A stretch of 64,000 nucleotides of DNA from Streptomyces sp. S3(2020) (GTDB lineage: Bacteria > Actinomycetota > Actinomycetes > Streptomycetales > Streptomycetaceae), in assembly GCF_013044505.1 (NCBI RefSeq), contig NZ_JABERD010000009.1:1-64000 (forward strand), written 5' to 3'. Every line of letters starts with the position of its first letter. Within the stretch, counting starts at the first letter, position 1. Below, one piece after another: positions 39,618-48,946 of the stretch. Below the pieces are notes generated by a model. It was not told the DNA's origin and made no database searches. It worked only from the letters and a program-made list of their open reading frames with translations. Made by a program: the position numbers and the translations under genes.

Positions 39618-40915
39618 GCGCCGTTCCACTGCAGCTCGTCACCGGCGGCCTTCGCGGCCCGTACGTCGCCGGAGCGCGCGTGCCCCTCGAACAGCTCGAC
39701 GCGGGAGGCCCGCCCGCACAGCCGGCCGAGCAGGGCCTGCGACCCGGTGTCGGTGACCTCCTGGTAGGTGACCGTCTTGAGGTACTTCCCCACCCACAGG
39801 CCGCCGGTGTAGCGGGCGGCGCCCCGGGTGGGCAGGACGTGGTTGGTGCCGATGACCTTGTCGCCGAAGGAGACGCAGGTGCCCTCGCCGAGGAACAGGG
39901 CGCCGTACTGGGTCATGCGCTCCAACGCCTCACGCGGGTCCGCGGTCAGCACCTCCACGTGCTCGAAGGCGAACTCGTCGGCGAGCGTGTACAGCTCGTC
40001 CAGGGAGTCCACGACATGCACCTGCCCGTGGTCGCGCCACGCGGGCTCGGCGAAGTCCCGGGTGGGCATGCCGGGCAGCAGCCGCTCGACCTCGGCGACC
40101 GTGCGCTCCGCGACCTCGCGGGAGGTCGTGATGAGCACGGCCGGCGAGTCGGGGCCGTGCTCGGCCTGGGAGAGCAGGTCGACCGCGCAGACGAACGGGT
40201 CGGCGTGCTCGTCGGCCAGTACGAGGATCTCGGTGGGCCCGGCGAACAGGTCGATGCCGATCTCCCCGAAGAGCTGCCGCTTCGCCTCGGCGACATAGGC
40301 GTTGCCGGGTCCGGCGATGAGGTTCACGGGCCGCATCGCGTCCGTCCCGACGGCCATCGCGGCGACCGCCTGGACGCCCCCCAGCAGCCAGATCTCGTCC
40401 GCGCCCGCCAGGTGCATCGCGGCGACGGTGGCGGCCGGGATCTCGCCGTGGATCGGCGGCGTACAGGCGACGACCCGGGGCACACCGGCGACCTTGGCGG
40501 TGACGATGGTCATGTGGGCGGAGGCGGTGAGCGGATAGCGGCCGCCGGGGATGTAGGCGCCCGCGGCCTGCACGGGGATGTGCTTCTGTCCCAGCCGCAC
40601 CCCCGGCAGCGTCTCGACCTCGAACTCTTGCAGGGAGTCCAGCTGTCGGCGGGCGAAGTTCCGCACCTGGTCCTGGACGAACCGGATGTCCTCGATGACC
40701 TGTCGCGGTACCGACGCGACGATCCTCTCGACCTCCTCGTCGGAGAGCCGGAAGGAGTCGGGGCTCCAGTTGTCGAACTTCTCGGAGTACGCGCGCACGG
40801 CCGCGTCCCCGCGCTCACGGATGTCCGCGATGACGCCGGTCACGGTCTCCCGCACCTGGTCGAGGGAGGCGGCGACCTCGGCCCTGGGGACAGCGTGCTT
40901 CAGTATCTCTGCCAC
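39614..40915 (-). CDS. HisD-family dehydrogenase (not histidine biosynthesis)
   Basis: A 433-residue member of the histidinol dehydrogenase family. It keeps GPGN (202-205), the metal residues Q250 and H253 (SQAEHGP) and GDKVIGTNHVLPT. It is in a catabolic operon, not a his operon; the related HpsN sulfopropanediol dehydrogenase shows that this family also handles other alcohols. It would oxidise a pathway alcohol to the acid in two steps. The start is the GTG at 40915. Confidence 0.9.
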   Translation of the reverse strand: MAEILKHAVPRAEVAASLDQVRETVTGVIADIRERGDAAVRAYSEKFDNWSPDSFRLSDEEVERIVASVPRQVIEDIRFVQDQVRNFARRQLDSLQEFEVETLPGVRLGQKHIPVQAAGAYIPGGRYPLTASAHMTIVTAKVAGVPRVVACTPPIHGEIPAATVAAMHLAGADEIWLLGGVQAVAAMAVGTDAMRPVNLIAGPGNAYVAEAKRQLFGEIGIDLFAGPTEILVLADEHADPFVCAVDLLSQAEHGPDSPAVLITTSREVAERTVAEVERLLPGMPTRDFAEPAWRDHGQVHVVDSLDELYTLADEFAFEHVEVLTADPREALERMTQYGALFLGEGTCVSFGDKVIGTNHVLPTRGAARYTGGLWVGKYLKTVTYQEVTDTGSQALLGRLCGRASRVELFEGHARSGDVRAAKAAGDELQWNGA

Positions 40916-40938
40916 AACGGCGGCCTTTCTCAAGGGGG

Positions 40939-41874
40939 TCAGACGGGCGGCGCGACGAACAGCACGTCGGGGTCGTTGAACTGCTCCTTGGCGACCGACT
41001 CGCTCATCGGGTCGGCGGTGCCCCACTGGTCCTGGGTGATCGGATCGTCGACGTCATGGCGCCCGGGATGCCACAGGTCCTCTTCGAGGACGGCGAGTTC
41101 GGTCGTGTACTCCACGGTGTTGCCGTGCGGGTCGTGGAAGTAGGAGAAGGTGTTGTCGCCCGCGAGATGCCGGCCCGGTCCCCAGGTCAGCCGGGTCCCG
41201 GCGCGCAGCGCCCGTCCGGTGCCGCGCATGTACTCCTCGACGCCCCGCATCTCGAACGAGGCGTGGTGCAAGGAGACATGGGGGCCACGGGCGATGGCGA
41301 AGGAGTGGTGCAGGGGGCTGCACCGAAGGAAGTACATGAGGTCACCCATGTGCGTGGAGTACAGGGTGTCGGTGAGCCGGAAGCCGAGGTGTTCGATGTA
41401 GAAGTCCCTGAGCCCTTGCGGGTCCTGGGAGTTGACCACGCAGTGCGAGAGCCGTACGGGGATGGCCTCGCGCTCCTCCACCTTGCGGTGGGTGCGGGTG
41501 GCGACGTCCGCCGACACCTCGACGACCCGGCCGTCCGGGTCGAAGAAGCGCAGCCCGTATCCACCGCCCGGTGTGTCCAGGACCCGTGGCTCGTGGACGA
41601 GTCGCACTCCGGCCCGGCCGAGCCGCACCGCCAGTTCGTCGACCGCCGCGGGCGACACGGCCCCGAAGGCCACCAGGTCCATCCGCTTCCGCTCCTCCCT
41701 GCGGATGCGGACGATGTACTGCTCGGGGCTGCCCTCGGCGGCGAAGAAGGCGAGGCCGCTGTCGTTCGCGACCTCGGTGAGACCCCAGGTGGTGCCGAAG
41801 AAGGCGCGCTGTCGCTCGAAGTCCGGTACGGCCAGGTCGACATGGCGCAGATGGGTGACGGGCTGGAAGCTCAT
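40939..41874 (-). CDS. extradiol (catechol 2,3-type) ring-cleaving dioxygenase
   Basis: A 311-residue two-domain VOC protein like 2,3-dihydroxybiphenyl 1,2-dioxygenase. The iron ligands are H144 (LSHCVV), H204 (LHHASFEM) and E255 (NTVEYT). The likely catalytic acid or base H190 (LHHSFA) is also present, so it should be active. It would open a catechol-like ring next to the diol using O2. It overlaps the FAH gene by ATGA (41871-41874) and precedes the HisD-like gene by 23 bp. Confidence 0.92.
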   Translation of the reverse strand: MSFQPVTHLRHVDLAVPDFERQRAFFGTTWGLTEVANDSGLAFFAAEGSPEQYIVRIRREERKRMDLVAFGAVSPAAVDELAVRLGRAGVRLVHEPRVLDTPGGGYGLRFFDPDGRVVEVSADVATRTHRKVEEREAIPVRLSHCVVNSQDPQGLRDFYIEHLGFRLTDTLYSTHMGDLMYFLRCSPLHHSFAIARGPHVSLHHASFEMRGVEEYMRGTGRALRAGTRLTWGPGRHLAGDNTFSYFHDPHGNTVEYTTELAVLEEDLWHPGRHDVDDPITQDQWGTADPMSESVAKEQFNDPDVLFVAPPV

Positions 41875-42827
41875 GGGTGGCTCCTGACGGTGTTGCGCTG
41901 GTGGCCCAGGCCGGTGATCTCCGCCTCGATGACGTCCCCCGGCTTCAGGAAGACGCCCCAGTGCGCGCCGTTGCCGGCCGGTGAGCCGGTGAGCAGCAGG
42001 TCTCCGGGGCGCAGGGTGGTGGTCGTGGAGACGTACGCGATGAGCCGCGGGATGTCGAAGATCATGTCCTTGGTCGACTCGTCCTGCCGGACGACTCCGT
42101 TGTGGCGCAGGGTGATCCGCAGGTCGTTCGGGTCGCCGGCGAAGGCGGCCGGGACGAGGAAGGGGCCGGTCGGCAGGAAGGTGTCGGCGTTCTTGGCGGT
42201 GAACCAGTCGGTGCCGATGGCCTTGAGGTCGGGGCGGTAGAGCCGGTCGCGGGTGGTGAGGTCGTTGCAGATCGTGTAGGCGGCGACGTATGACATGGCC
42301 TCGTCCGCCGGGATGTCCCTGCCCGGCTTCCCTATGACCAGGGCGAGTTCGAGCTCCCAGTCGTGCTGCTCGCCGAGTGCGGGCAGCACGATGTCGTCGT
42401 AGGGGCCGCACATCGCACGCGGGGAGCCGAGGAAGACGTACGGGACGCCGGTCCGGGTCCGCTCGTCCATCATCTGCTCGGCGTCCGCGCGGGCCTCCTC
42501 GGGCGTCGCGCCGTGCACGCTCTCCTTTTCTGCGGCGACCAGATCGACCACGTGCTTGCGGTAGTTGGCGCCGCTCTGGAGGATCTGGCCCGGCTCGACG
42601 GGGGCGAGGACCTCCAGGTCGGCGAGGTCGTGCCAGGTGCCGTCACGCAGGGCGCCGAGACGGGGCAGCCAGTCGTCCCACGCCTCGACCAGGGCGCGCA
42701 CGGAGGACACCTGGTCGGAGAGGTCGCGCACCCGGGTCCCGGCGACCAGTCCGGGAAAGGGCTCGGCGTCGTGGCGGAACGTGCCGAGCGCGAAGGGGCC
42801 GGCGTGGGTGGGGATGGGGTCGGGCAC
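41871..42827 (-). CDS. fumarylacetoacetate hydrolase family protein
   Basis: A 318-residue FAH-type enzyme from the GTG at 42827 (GAGGAG upstream). The metal-binding pair E158/E160 is in DWELELALVIG, N188-D189 in YTICNDLTTRD, and SGANYRKH is near 85. It would hydrolyse a C-C bond or decarboxylate or hydrate the ring-cleavage product. First gene of the minus operon of the cluster. Confidence 0.92.
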   Translation of the reverse strand: MPDPIPTHAGPFALGTFRHDAEPFPGLVAGTRVRDLSDQVSSVRALVEAWDDWLPRLGALRDGTWHDLADLEVLAPVEPGQILQSGANYRKHVVDLVAAEKESVHGATPEEARADAEQMMDERTRTGVPYVFLGSPRAMCGPYDDIVLPALGEQHDWELELALVIGKPGRDIPADEAMSYVAAYTICNDLTTRDRLYRPDLKAIGTDWFTAKNADTFLPTGPFLVPAAFAGDPNDLRITLRHNGVVRQDESTKDMIFDIPRLIAYVSTTTTLRPGDLLLTGSPAGNGAHWGVFLKPGDVIEAEITGLGHQRNTVRSHP

Positions 42828-42907
42828 GGGCGCTCTCCTCGTAGGGATGGGGGGGCGGCTCGTCATCGACGCTAGGGAGCCGGGGCCTCCGGCGGAAATG
42901 GCCATTC

Positions 42908-42924
42908 GCGATGCCTGCCATCGC
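42908..42924. promoter_or_regulatory. inverted repeat in the catabolic divergent promoter region
   Basis: GCGATGCCTGCCATCGC has perfect 6-bp arms around five bases, and AATGGCCATT (42897-42906) is a nearby 10-bp palindrome. Both lie between the divergent operon starts (42827 and 43059), a plausible target of the LysR protein encoded at 48947. Confidence 0.5.
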
Positions 42925-43001
42925 CGGGCCCCGGTGCGCCCGGCGGCGCCTCCATCGCCGTACGGGATGGATGACGTCCCCCTTGTCGATGCCTCGATCC
43001 G

Positions 43002-43030
43002 TTGACCCCGCCACCGCCTCCGACCAGGCT
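43002..43030 (+). promoter_or_regulatory. HrdB-type promoter of the plus catabolic operon
   Basis: -35 TTGACC (43002-43007), a 17-bp spacer and -10 CAGGCT (43025-43030) precede the GTG start at 43059, with transcription expected near 43037. Confidence 0.5.
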
Positions 43031-43058
43031 CGGAGCACCCCCAACCGAGGAGATCAAC

Positions 43059-43355
43059 GTGGTCGTCGAGCATGCCCGGCTGACGGTCGAGGGAGGCCGG
43101 GAAGAGGAGTTCCAGGAGGCCTTCGGCACAGCGCGTCAGGTGCTGGCCGAGGCCGACGGCTTCCAGTGGGCCCAGCTGCTGCGCTGCGAGGAACGGCCCC
43201 AGGGGTACCTCCTGCTGGTCGGCTGGGAGTCCGTCGAGGCCCACACGGTGGGCTTCCGGGAGTCCGAGCGGTTCCAGCGGTGGCGTGCCCTGGTCGGGCC
43301 GTTCTTCGCGGCGCCGCCGGACGTCGAGCACTACCACGAAGTCAGTCCGCGCTGA
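43059..43355 (+). CDS. antibiotic biosynthesis monooxygenase (ABM) domain protein
   Basis: A 98-residue ferredoxin-fold ABM protein (VVVEHARLTVEGGREEEFQEAF ... GYLLLVGWESVEAHTVGFRESERFQRWRALVGPFF). Such dimers act as cofactor-free monooxygenases or isomerases. GAGGAG precedes the GTG at 43059. First gene of the plus operon, 33 bp before the flavin monooxygenase gene. Confidence 0.88.
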   Translation: MVVEHARLTVEGGREEEFQEAFGTARQVLAEADGFQWAQLLRCEERPQGYLLLVGWESVEAHTVGFRESERFQRWRALVGPFFAAPPDVEHYHEVSPR

Positions 43356-43388
43356 CCCCGCCCTTTCCTACGTTCGCAAGGATCCCCC

Positions 43389-44513
43389 ATGCCCGTACAC
43401 AAGGTGCTCGTCGTCGGCGGCGGCATCACCGGAAGCGTGCTGTCGCTCGCGCTCGCCCAACGCGGCGCCGATGTCGAACTCGTCGAGATCTCCCCCCAGT
43501 GGTTCGGGGTGGGCCACGGCATCACCCTCCAGGGCAACGCGCTCAAGGCGCTGCGCTCGGTGGGGGTGCTGGAGCGGGTCCTTGAGCGGGCGGTGCCGTT
43601 CGACATCATGCGGCTGCGCCGCGCCGACGGCGAGCTGATCGTCCAGCTGGACACCCCGCACACCGGCGGCCCCGACCTGCCGTCGACGGCCGGCGCGCTG
43701 CGCGCCGACCTACAGGGCGCGCTGTGCGACGCGGTCTTCGCACATGGGGTGTCCGTACGTCTGGGTCTCACCATCGATCGTCTGGATCAGTCGTCCGACC
43801 ACGTGGACGTCACCTTCACCGACGGCTCCACCGGCCGCTACGACCTGGTGGTGGGCGCCGACGGCATCAACAGCCGGATGCGTTCGCTGATCGGCATCGC
43901 CGAGAGGCCCCGCCCCGTCGGCATGTCGATCTTCCGGGTGGTGGCGGAGCGCCCCGCCGAGATGGACTGCGCCGAGGTGTACTACGGCGGACCCCGCTTC
44001 AAGGCCGGCTACAGCCCGATATCCCCCGACCAGTGCTACGCCTATCTCCTGGACGAGAACCTCGACGCCTCCCTCGTCGGCCCGCGCGCGCCGCTGGCCC
44101 TGATGCGCGAGCGCGGGGCGGGGTACGGCGGTACCTGGGGCAGGATCGTCGCCGCGCTGCCGGACGACACGGCCGTGGACTACCGCTGGATCGAGGCGGT
44201 CCTCGTCGACGAGCCCTGGCATCGCGGCCGGACCATGGTCATCGGCGACGCGGCCCACGCCTGTCCGCCGCTCATCGCCCAGGGCGCGGCCATGTGCATG
44301 GAGGACGCGGTGCTGCTGGCGGAGCTCGTCACCGGGGACGAGCCGGTGGAGAAGGCCCTGGAGCACTTCATGTCCCGGCGGCTGCCGCGGGTGCGGATGG
44401 TGCTGGAGAACTCGCTCCGGCTGGCCGAGTGGGAGATCCATCCGGGCACCCCGGGTGCCGACCCGGCGCGGATCATGTCGGAGACGCTCCAGTCGCTCAC
44501 GGCGGCCGCATGA
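43389..44513 (+). CDS. FAD-dependent aromatic monooxygenase
   Basis: A 374-residue class A flavin monooxygenase. The FAD motif GGGITG is at 10-15, GADGINSRMR near 157, and GDAAHACPP near 286. It should hydroxylate an aromatic substrate with NAD(P)H and O2, preparing it for the extradiol dioxygenase encoded on the other strand. It overlaps the next gene by ATGA. Confidence 0.94.
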   Translation: MPVHKVLVVGGGITGSVLSLALAQRGADVELVEISPQWFGVGHGITLQGNALKALRSVGVLERVLERAVPFDIMRLRRADGELIVQLDTPHTGGPDLPSTAGALRADLQGALCDAVFAHGVSVRLGLTIDRLDQSSDHVDVTFTDGSTGRYDLVVGADGINSRMRSLIGIAERPRPVGMSIFRVVAERPAEMDCAEVYYGGPRFKAGYSPISPDQCYAYLLDENLDASLVGPRAPLALMRERGAGYGGTWGRIVAALPDDTAVDYRWIEAVLVDEPWHRGRTMVIGDAAHACPPLIAQGAAMCMEDAVLLAELVTGDEPVEKALEHFMSRRLPRVRMVLENSLRLAEWEIHPGTPGADPARIMSETLQSLTAAA

Positions 44514-45514
44514 GCACCCCGGTCGTCGACTTCCACGGCCATCTGGCCGTCCCGGCCGCCGACGAGCTCGTCGCAGGAACCCCCGGCCTGGTCGCGGAGC
44601 TCGCCGCCGAACAGCGCGCCCACTCCCCCGCGTCGCTCGCCGTGAACCGGGCCCAACTCCAGCGGCTGGCACCGAGGTTGACGAGTGTCCGGGAGCGGCT
44701 GGCCGACCTCGACGCGATGGGCGTGGACATCCAGGTCGTCGGCCCGATGCCCATGCACCACTACTGGGCCGACCCCGACCTCGCCCTGCGTCTCGCCCGC
44801 ACGGTCAACGAGGCCGTGGCCGCGCACTGCGCCGAGGCCCCCGACCGGCTGTACGGGCTCGGCACGGTCCCCCTCCAGCATCCCGATCTCGCGGTGGCCC
44901 TGCTGGACAGGGCGGTCACCGAGCACGGCCTGTACGGCGTCAGCGTCTCCACCACCGTCGACGGCCGCGAACTCGCCGATCCCGCGCACGACGCCGTCTG
45001 GCACAAGGCCGAGGAACTCGGCGCGGTCGTCTTCGTGCACCCGTGGGGCTGCTCGCTCGGCGAGCGGCTCGCGTCCCACTACCTGGGCAACACGGTGGGC
45101 CAGCCGGTCGAGACGACGATCGCCCTGTCCCATCTCGTCTTCTCGGGCGTCCTGGACCGTTTCCCCCGGCTGAAGCTGGTGGCCGCGCACGGTGGCGGCT
45201 ATCTGCCGACGTACATCGGGCGCTCCGACCACGCGTGGCGGGTACGCCAGGACGCGCGCGGCTGTGCCGAACCGCCGAGCGCGTATCTGCGGCGCATGTG
45301 GTTCGACTCGCTGGTGTACACCCCGCGCGCCCTGCGCCACCTGGTCGAGGAGGTGGGCGCTGACCGGGTCGTCCTCGGCACCGACCACCCCTTCGACATG
45401 GGCGTCGAGGACCCCGTGGCCCGGCTGGACGCCGCCGGGCTCGACCCGGCCGACCGTGCCGCCGTCGCCGGGGGCAACGCCCTCGATCTGCTGCTGAAAG
45501 GACGTACCCGATGA
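44510..45514 (+). CDS. ACMSD-like amidohydrolase/decarboxylase
   Basis: A 334-residue amidohydrolase of the ACMSD superfamily. Metal ligands H9 and H11 are in DFHGHL, H177 in FVHPWG, H227 in AAHGGGY, and D292 in GTDHPFDMG. Relatives decarboxylate aromatic acids or semialdehydes without cofactor. ATG at 44510 inside the previous stop; overlaps the cyclase gene by ATGA. Confidence 0.92.
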   Translation: MSTPVVDFHGHLAVPAADELVAGTPGLVAELAAEQRAHSPASLAVNRAQLQRLAPRLTSVRERLADLDAMGVDIQVVGPMPMHHYWADPDLALRLARTVNEAVAAHCAEAPDRLYGLGTVPLQHPDLAVALLDRAVTEHGLYGVSVSTTVDGRELADPAHDAVWHKAEELGAVVFVHPWGCSLGERLASHYLGNTVGQPVETTIALSHLVFSGVLDRFPRLKLVAAHGGGYLPTYIGRSDHAWRVRQDARGCAEPPSAYLRRMWFDSLVYTPRALRHLVEEVGADRVVLGTDHPFDMGVEDPVARLDAAGLDPADRAAVAGGNALDLLLKGRTR

Positions 45515-46491
45515 CCCCCCGCACCCACCTCGGTCCGATCGAGGAAGAACTGGCCAAGGCCCGTGCCGCCTACCGGAACTGGGGCCGCTGGGGCGAGGAC
45601 GACGTGCTCGGCACGCTCAACTACCTCGACGACGCGATCCGCGCCCACGCGGCGGGGCTGGTCCGGCGGGGGCGGTCCTTCTCGCTCGCCCTGGAGTTCA
45701 ACGAGTCGGGACCGCAGCGCGGTTTCCGCGGCCGTATCAACCCCGTGCACTACATGAAGGACACCGGCTCGGACGCGGCCGCGGGCACCCAGGGTTTCCC
45801 GCACGGCTTCGGTGGCGCGGACGACCATGTCGTGATGCCGTTGCAGGCCTCCACGCAGTGGGACGGCCTCGGCCACATCTTCGACAACAAGCAGGCCTGG
45901 AACGGTCGTTCGTGCACCATCGTCAACGGCGACGGTGACTCGGTGACGGGTATCGAGCACATGGCCGACGCCTTCACGGGCCGCGGGGTCCTGCTCGACG
46001 TGGGGCGGGCCGTGGGCGACGAGAACGGGGAACTCCCCGACGGGTTCGCCGTCCTGGAGGAGCACCTGCGCGCCACGATCGAGGCGCAGGGCGCGACGTC
46101 GACCGTCCGGCGCGGTGATCTGGTGCTGGTCAGGACCGGCCAGCTCGGCCGTGTCCGGCGGCTCGGCGAGTGGGGCGGTTACGCCGCCGGTGACGCGCCC
46201 GGTCTCTCCTTCACCACCCTCGGCTGGCTGCACCGCACCGAGATCGCCGCGATCGCCACGGACACCTGGGGCCTGGAGGTCCGCCCGTACGAGTTCGACG
46301 GGCCGGCGATGTCCCCGCTGCACCAGATCGCCATCCCCAACATGGGCCTCCCCCTGGGCGAGATGTGGGACCTGGAGACGCTGGCCGAGGACTGCGCCGC
46401 CGACGGCGTCTACGAGTTCCTGCTGGTCGCGGCCCCACTCCCGGTCACCGGAGCGGTGGGCGCACCCGTCAACCCGATCGCCGTGAAGTGA
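45511..46491 (+). CDS. cyclase-family metal hydrolase (kynurenine formamidase-like)
   Basis: A 326-residue PF04199-type cyclase. The family metal motif HxxTHxD is altered to T115-Q-W-D118-G-L-G-H122, a recurring subgroup whose metal chemistry is unclear. Relatives hydrolyse amides or lactones. It overlaps both neighbours and would open a lactam, lactone or formamide in the pathway. Confidence 0.88.
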   Translation: MTPRTHLGPIEEELAKARAAYRNWGRWGEDDVLGTLNYLDDAIRAHAAGLVRRGRSFSLALEFNESGPQRGFRGRINPVHYMKDTGSDAAAGTQGFPHGFGGADDHVVMPLQASTQWDGLGHIFDNKQAWNGRSCTIVNGDGDSVTGIEHMADAFTGRGVLLDVGRAVGDENGELPDGFAVLEEHLRATIEAQGATSTVRRGDLVLVRTGQLGRVRRLGEWGGYAAGDAPGLSFTTLGWLHRTEIAAIATDTWGLEVRPYEFDGPAMSPLHQIAIPNMGLPLGEMWDLETLAEDCAADGVYEFLLVAAPLPVTGAVGAPVNPIAVK

Positions 46492-46499
46492 GGACCCCC

Positions 46500-47858
46500 G
46501 TGTTCACCGGCACACTCCACCACCCCGGCGACCCCGGCTTCGAGGAGGCCTGCTTCGGCCGGATCTTCAACGCCCGCCGCCCCTCGGACCGTACGCCCGC
46601 CGCCGTGCTGGAGGCCGTGTGCGAGCAGGACGTCGTCGAGGGCGTACGCCTCGCCCTGGAACGCGGCTGGCAGGTCGCCGTCCGCTCCGGCGGGCACAGC
46701 TGGGCCGCCTGGTCGGTGCGGCGGGACGCGCTGCTGATCGACCTCGGGGGCTTCCGCGAGATGGCCTACGACGCGACGACGGAGGTCGTGACGGCGACGC
46801 CCAGCGTCAAGGGCGGCGACGAACTCAACCCGTATCTCGGGGAGTTCGGGCGCTTCTTCAACGGCGGGCACTGTCCCTCCGTCGGTATCGGCGGGTTCCT
46901 CCTCCAGGGCGGGCAGGGCTGGAACGCGCGCGGCTGGGGCTGGGCGGCGGAGAACATCGTGGCGATCGACGTCGTCACCGCCGAGGGTGAACTGGTGCGC
47001 GCGGACGAGACCCGCAACAGCGACCTGTTCTGGGCGGCGCGGGGCGCGGGCCCGGGCTTCTTCGGTGTGGTCACCCGCTTCCATCTGCGCACCCGGCCCC
47101 TGCCCGGGCACCTGGGCCACACCGTGCACGCCTACCCGCTCGACCTCTTCGACGAGGTCATGACGTGGCTGCACGGCATGCACCACACGGTCTCGGAGCT
47201 CGTGGAGATCGTCGCGCTCACCCAGACACCGCCCGACCTCGACGAACCGGTGCTCCTGGTCACGGGCGTGTCGATGACGGACACCCCGGAGCAGGCCGCC
47301 GAGGCGCTCGCCCCGCTGCACGCCAACCCCTACGCGGACCGGGCGATCTTCCGTATCGAGGCGCAACCCACCACCCTGGCAGCACAGTTGGACAACCAGC
47401 GGGCCGCCAACCCGGAGGGCCACCGCTATCTCGTCGACAACGCCTGGCTGACCGGGCCCGCCGACCAGGTCGTCCCGGCGATCCGCGAGGCGTTCACGCA
47501 GCACCCCACCCGGCAGACCTTCACGATCTGGTTCTCCATGGCCCCGCTGCGTGAACTCCCCGACATGGCCTTCTCGTTGCAGTCGGAGATCTACTGCGCC
47601 ACGTACGTCGTCCACGACGAGCCGGAGCGCGACGCCGAGCTGCGCGACTGGCTGGACGGGGCGATGGCGGCCATGCGGCCGGTGACCGCGGGCCAGTACC
47701 TCGGGGACTCCGACTTCACGGTGCGGCAGTTGAGGTTCATGGGCGACGAGCAGTGGCTCCGGCTCCAGGAGATCCGGGCCGCTCGTGACCCGAAGGGGCT
47801 CTTCGCGGGCTGCCTGAGCACGGGGGCCGTCACCAACACCAACCACTGGGAGCAGTGA
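46500..47858 (+). CDS. berberine-bridge-type FAD oxidase
   Basis: A 452-residue FAD-linked oxidase. Bicovalent flavin attachment is predicted through H66 (RSGGHSW) and C125 (NGGHCPSVGIGG). The C-terminal BBE domain ends in YYG-like TNTNHWEQ sequence. No signal peptide. I choose the GTG at 46500 because GAGGA precedes it; a GTG at 46488 overlapping the previous stop is possible. It would oxidise an alcohol or dihydro ring in the pathway. Confidence 0.9.
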   Translation: MFTGTLHHPGDPGFEEACFGRIFNARRPSDRTPAAVLEAVCEQDVVEGVRLALERGWQVAVRSGGHSWAAWSVRRDALLIDLGGFREMAYDATTEVVTATPSVKGGDELNPYLGEFGRFFNGGHCPSVGIGGFLLQGGQGWNARGWGWAAENIVAIDVVTAEGELVRADETRNSDLFWAARGAGPGFFGVVTRFHLRTRPLPGHLGHTVHAYPLDLFDEVMTWLHGMHHTVSELVEIVALTQTPPDLDEPVLLVTGVSMTDTPEQAAEALAPLHANPYADRAIFRIEAQPTTLAAQLDNQRAANPEGHRYLVDNAWLTGPADQVVPAIREAFTQHPTRQTFTIWFSMAPLRELPDMAFSLQSEIYCATYVVHDEPERDAELRDWLDGAMAAMRPVTAGQYLGDSDFTVRQLRFMGDEQWLRLQEIRAARDPKGLFAGCLSTGAVTNTNHWEQ

Positions 47859-47861
47859 GCG

Positions 47862-48812
47862 ATGCGTTTCGCGACATACGAGTTCGAGGGTGTGAAGCGC
47901 GCCGGTGTGGTGCGGGACGGCATCGTGCATCCGCTGCCGGTGAGCGTGCTGGAGCTCGTGCGGGAGGAGGCCCTGCACACCGTGGGCGCGGAAGCCCTCG
48001 ACCGGGCGAGCGAGTTGACGGTGGATCAGGTGCGGCTGCTGCCGCCGATCGAGCCGCCGTCCGTCCGGGACTTCGTCGGGTTCGAGGCGCACATCGAGGG
48101 GGTGTCGAAGTCGCTGGACGGACTGGAGCACGTGCCCGAGGAGTGGTACCGGGCGCCCAACTTCTACTTCACCAACCCGCACGCCGCCTACGGCGCCCAT
48201 GACGACGTACCGATCCCGGCGGGTTGCGCGGTGCTCGACTTCGAGCTGGAGGTCGGGGCGGTGATCGGCCGCAGCGGCCGTGATCTCACGCCGGAGCGGG
48301 CCCGGGAGCACATCGTCGGCTACCTCGTCTTCAACGACTGGTCGGCGCGGGATCTCCAGAAGCCGGAGAAGAACCTCGGGCTCGGCTTCTCCAAGGGCAA
48401 GGACTTCGCCAACACCCTCGGCCCGTACCTGGTCACCGCGGACGAGGTCGCGGACCGGCGGGACCCGGAAGGCTTCCTCGACCTGGAGATGACGGCCACC
48501 CTCAACGGGGAGCTGATCGGGCGGGACACCCTCGCCAACATGTCCTGGACGTTCGAGGAGATGGTGGCCTACGCCTCCCGGGACGCCTGGGTGCGGCCCG
48601 GGGACGTCCTCGGCTCGGGCACCTGCGGCTGGGGTGCGCTGGCGGAGTTCTGGGGGCGGCTCGGGGAGCGGACACCGCCGCCGCTGAAGCCCGGCGACGA
48701 GGTGACACTGAGCGTGGAGCGGCTGGGCACCCTCAGCAACCGTGTCGTGCCGGGGCGGACGGACGCCTATCTGCCGCGGGCCCGGAAGCGCGGCCGGACG
48801 CCTCGCCCCTGA
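47862..48812 (+). CDS. fumarylacetoacetate hydrolase family protein (second copy)
   Basis: A 316-residue FAH-family enzyme, distinct from the one at 41871. The metal pair E128/E130 is in DFELEVGAVIG, with FNDWSARDLQ near 157. It resembles the 2-keto-4-pentenoate hydratase/ureidoglycolate lyase group. It starts 3 bp after the oxidase gene. It acts on a later intermediate than the first FAH (inference). Confidence 0.92.
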   Translation: MRFATYEFEGVKRAGVVRDGIVHPLPVSVLELVREEALHTVGAEALDRASELTVDQVRLLPPIEPPSVRDFVGFEAHIEGVSKSLDGLEHVPEEWYRAPNFYFTNPHAAYGAHDDVPIPAGCAVLDFELEVGAVIGRSGRDLTPERAREHIVGYLVFNDWSARDLQKPEKNLGLGFSKGKDFANTLGPYLVTADEVADRRDPEGFLDLEMTATLNGELIGRDTLANMSWTFEEMVAYASRDAWVRPGDVLGSGTCGWGALAEFWGRLGERTPPPLKPGDEVTLSVERLGTLSNRVVPGRTDAYLPRARKRGRTPRP

Positions 48813-48946
48813 CCTGCGCGTATTGCCCGCTCGGATGACTGTTATCGGATCCCTGTGAGTTCCTGCCCGGCCCCTTCCTCGGCCGGGGAGCGGTAGTTAC
48901 TCTCCCCTTCACCGGGCTTCAAAGACGCGGCCGGAAGGAAACACCC

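Noticed and set aside
39614..40915. Reading the HisD-like gene as histidine biosynthesis
   Set aside because: No his genes around it, and it is coupled to ring-cleavage genes.
48866..48887. 7-bp hairpin after the second FAH gene as a terminator
   Set aside because: Short stem and no T run; the LysR gene is probably still read through.
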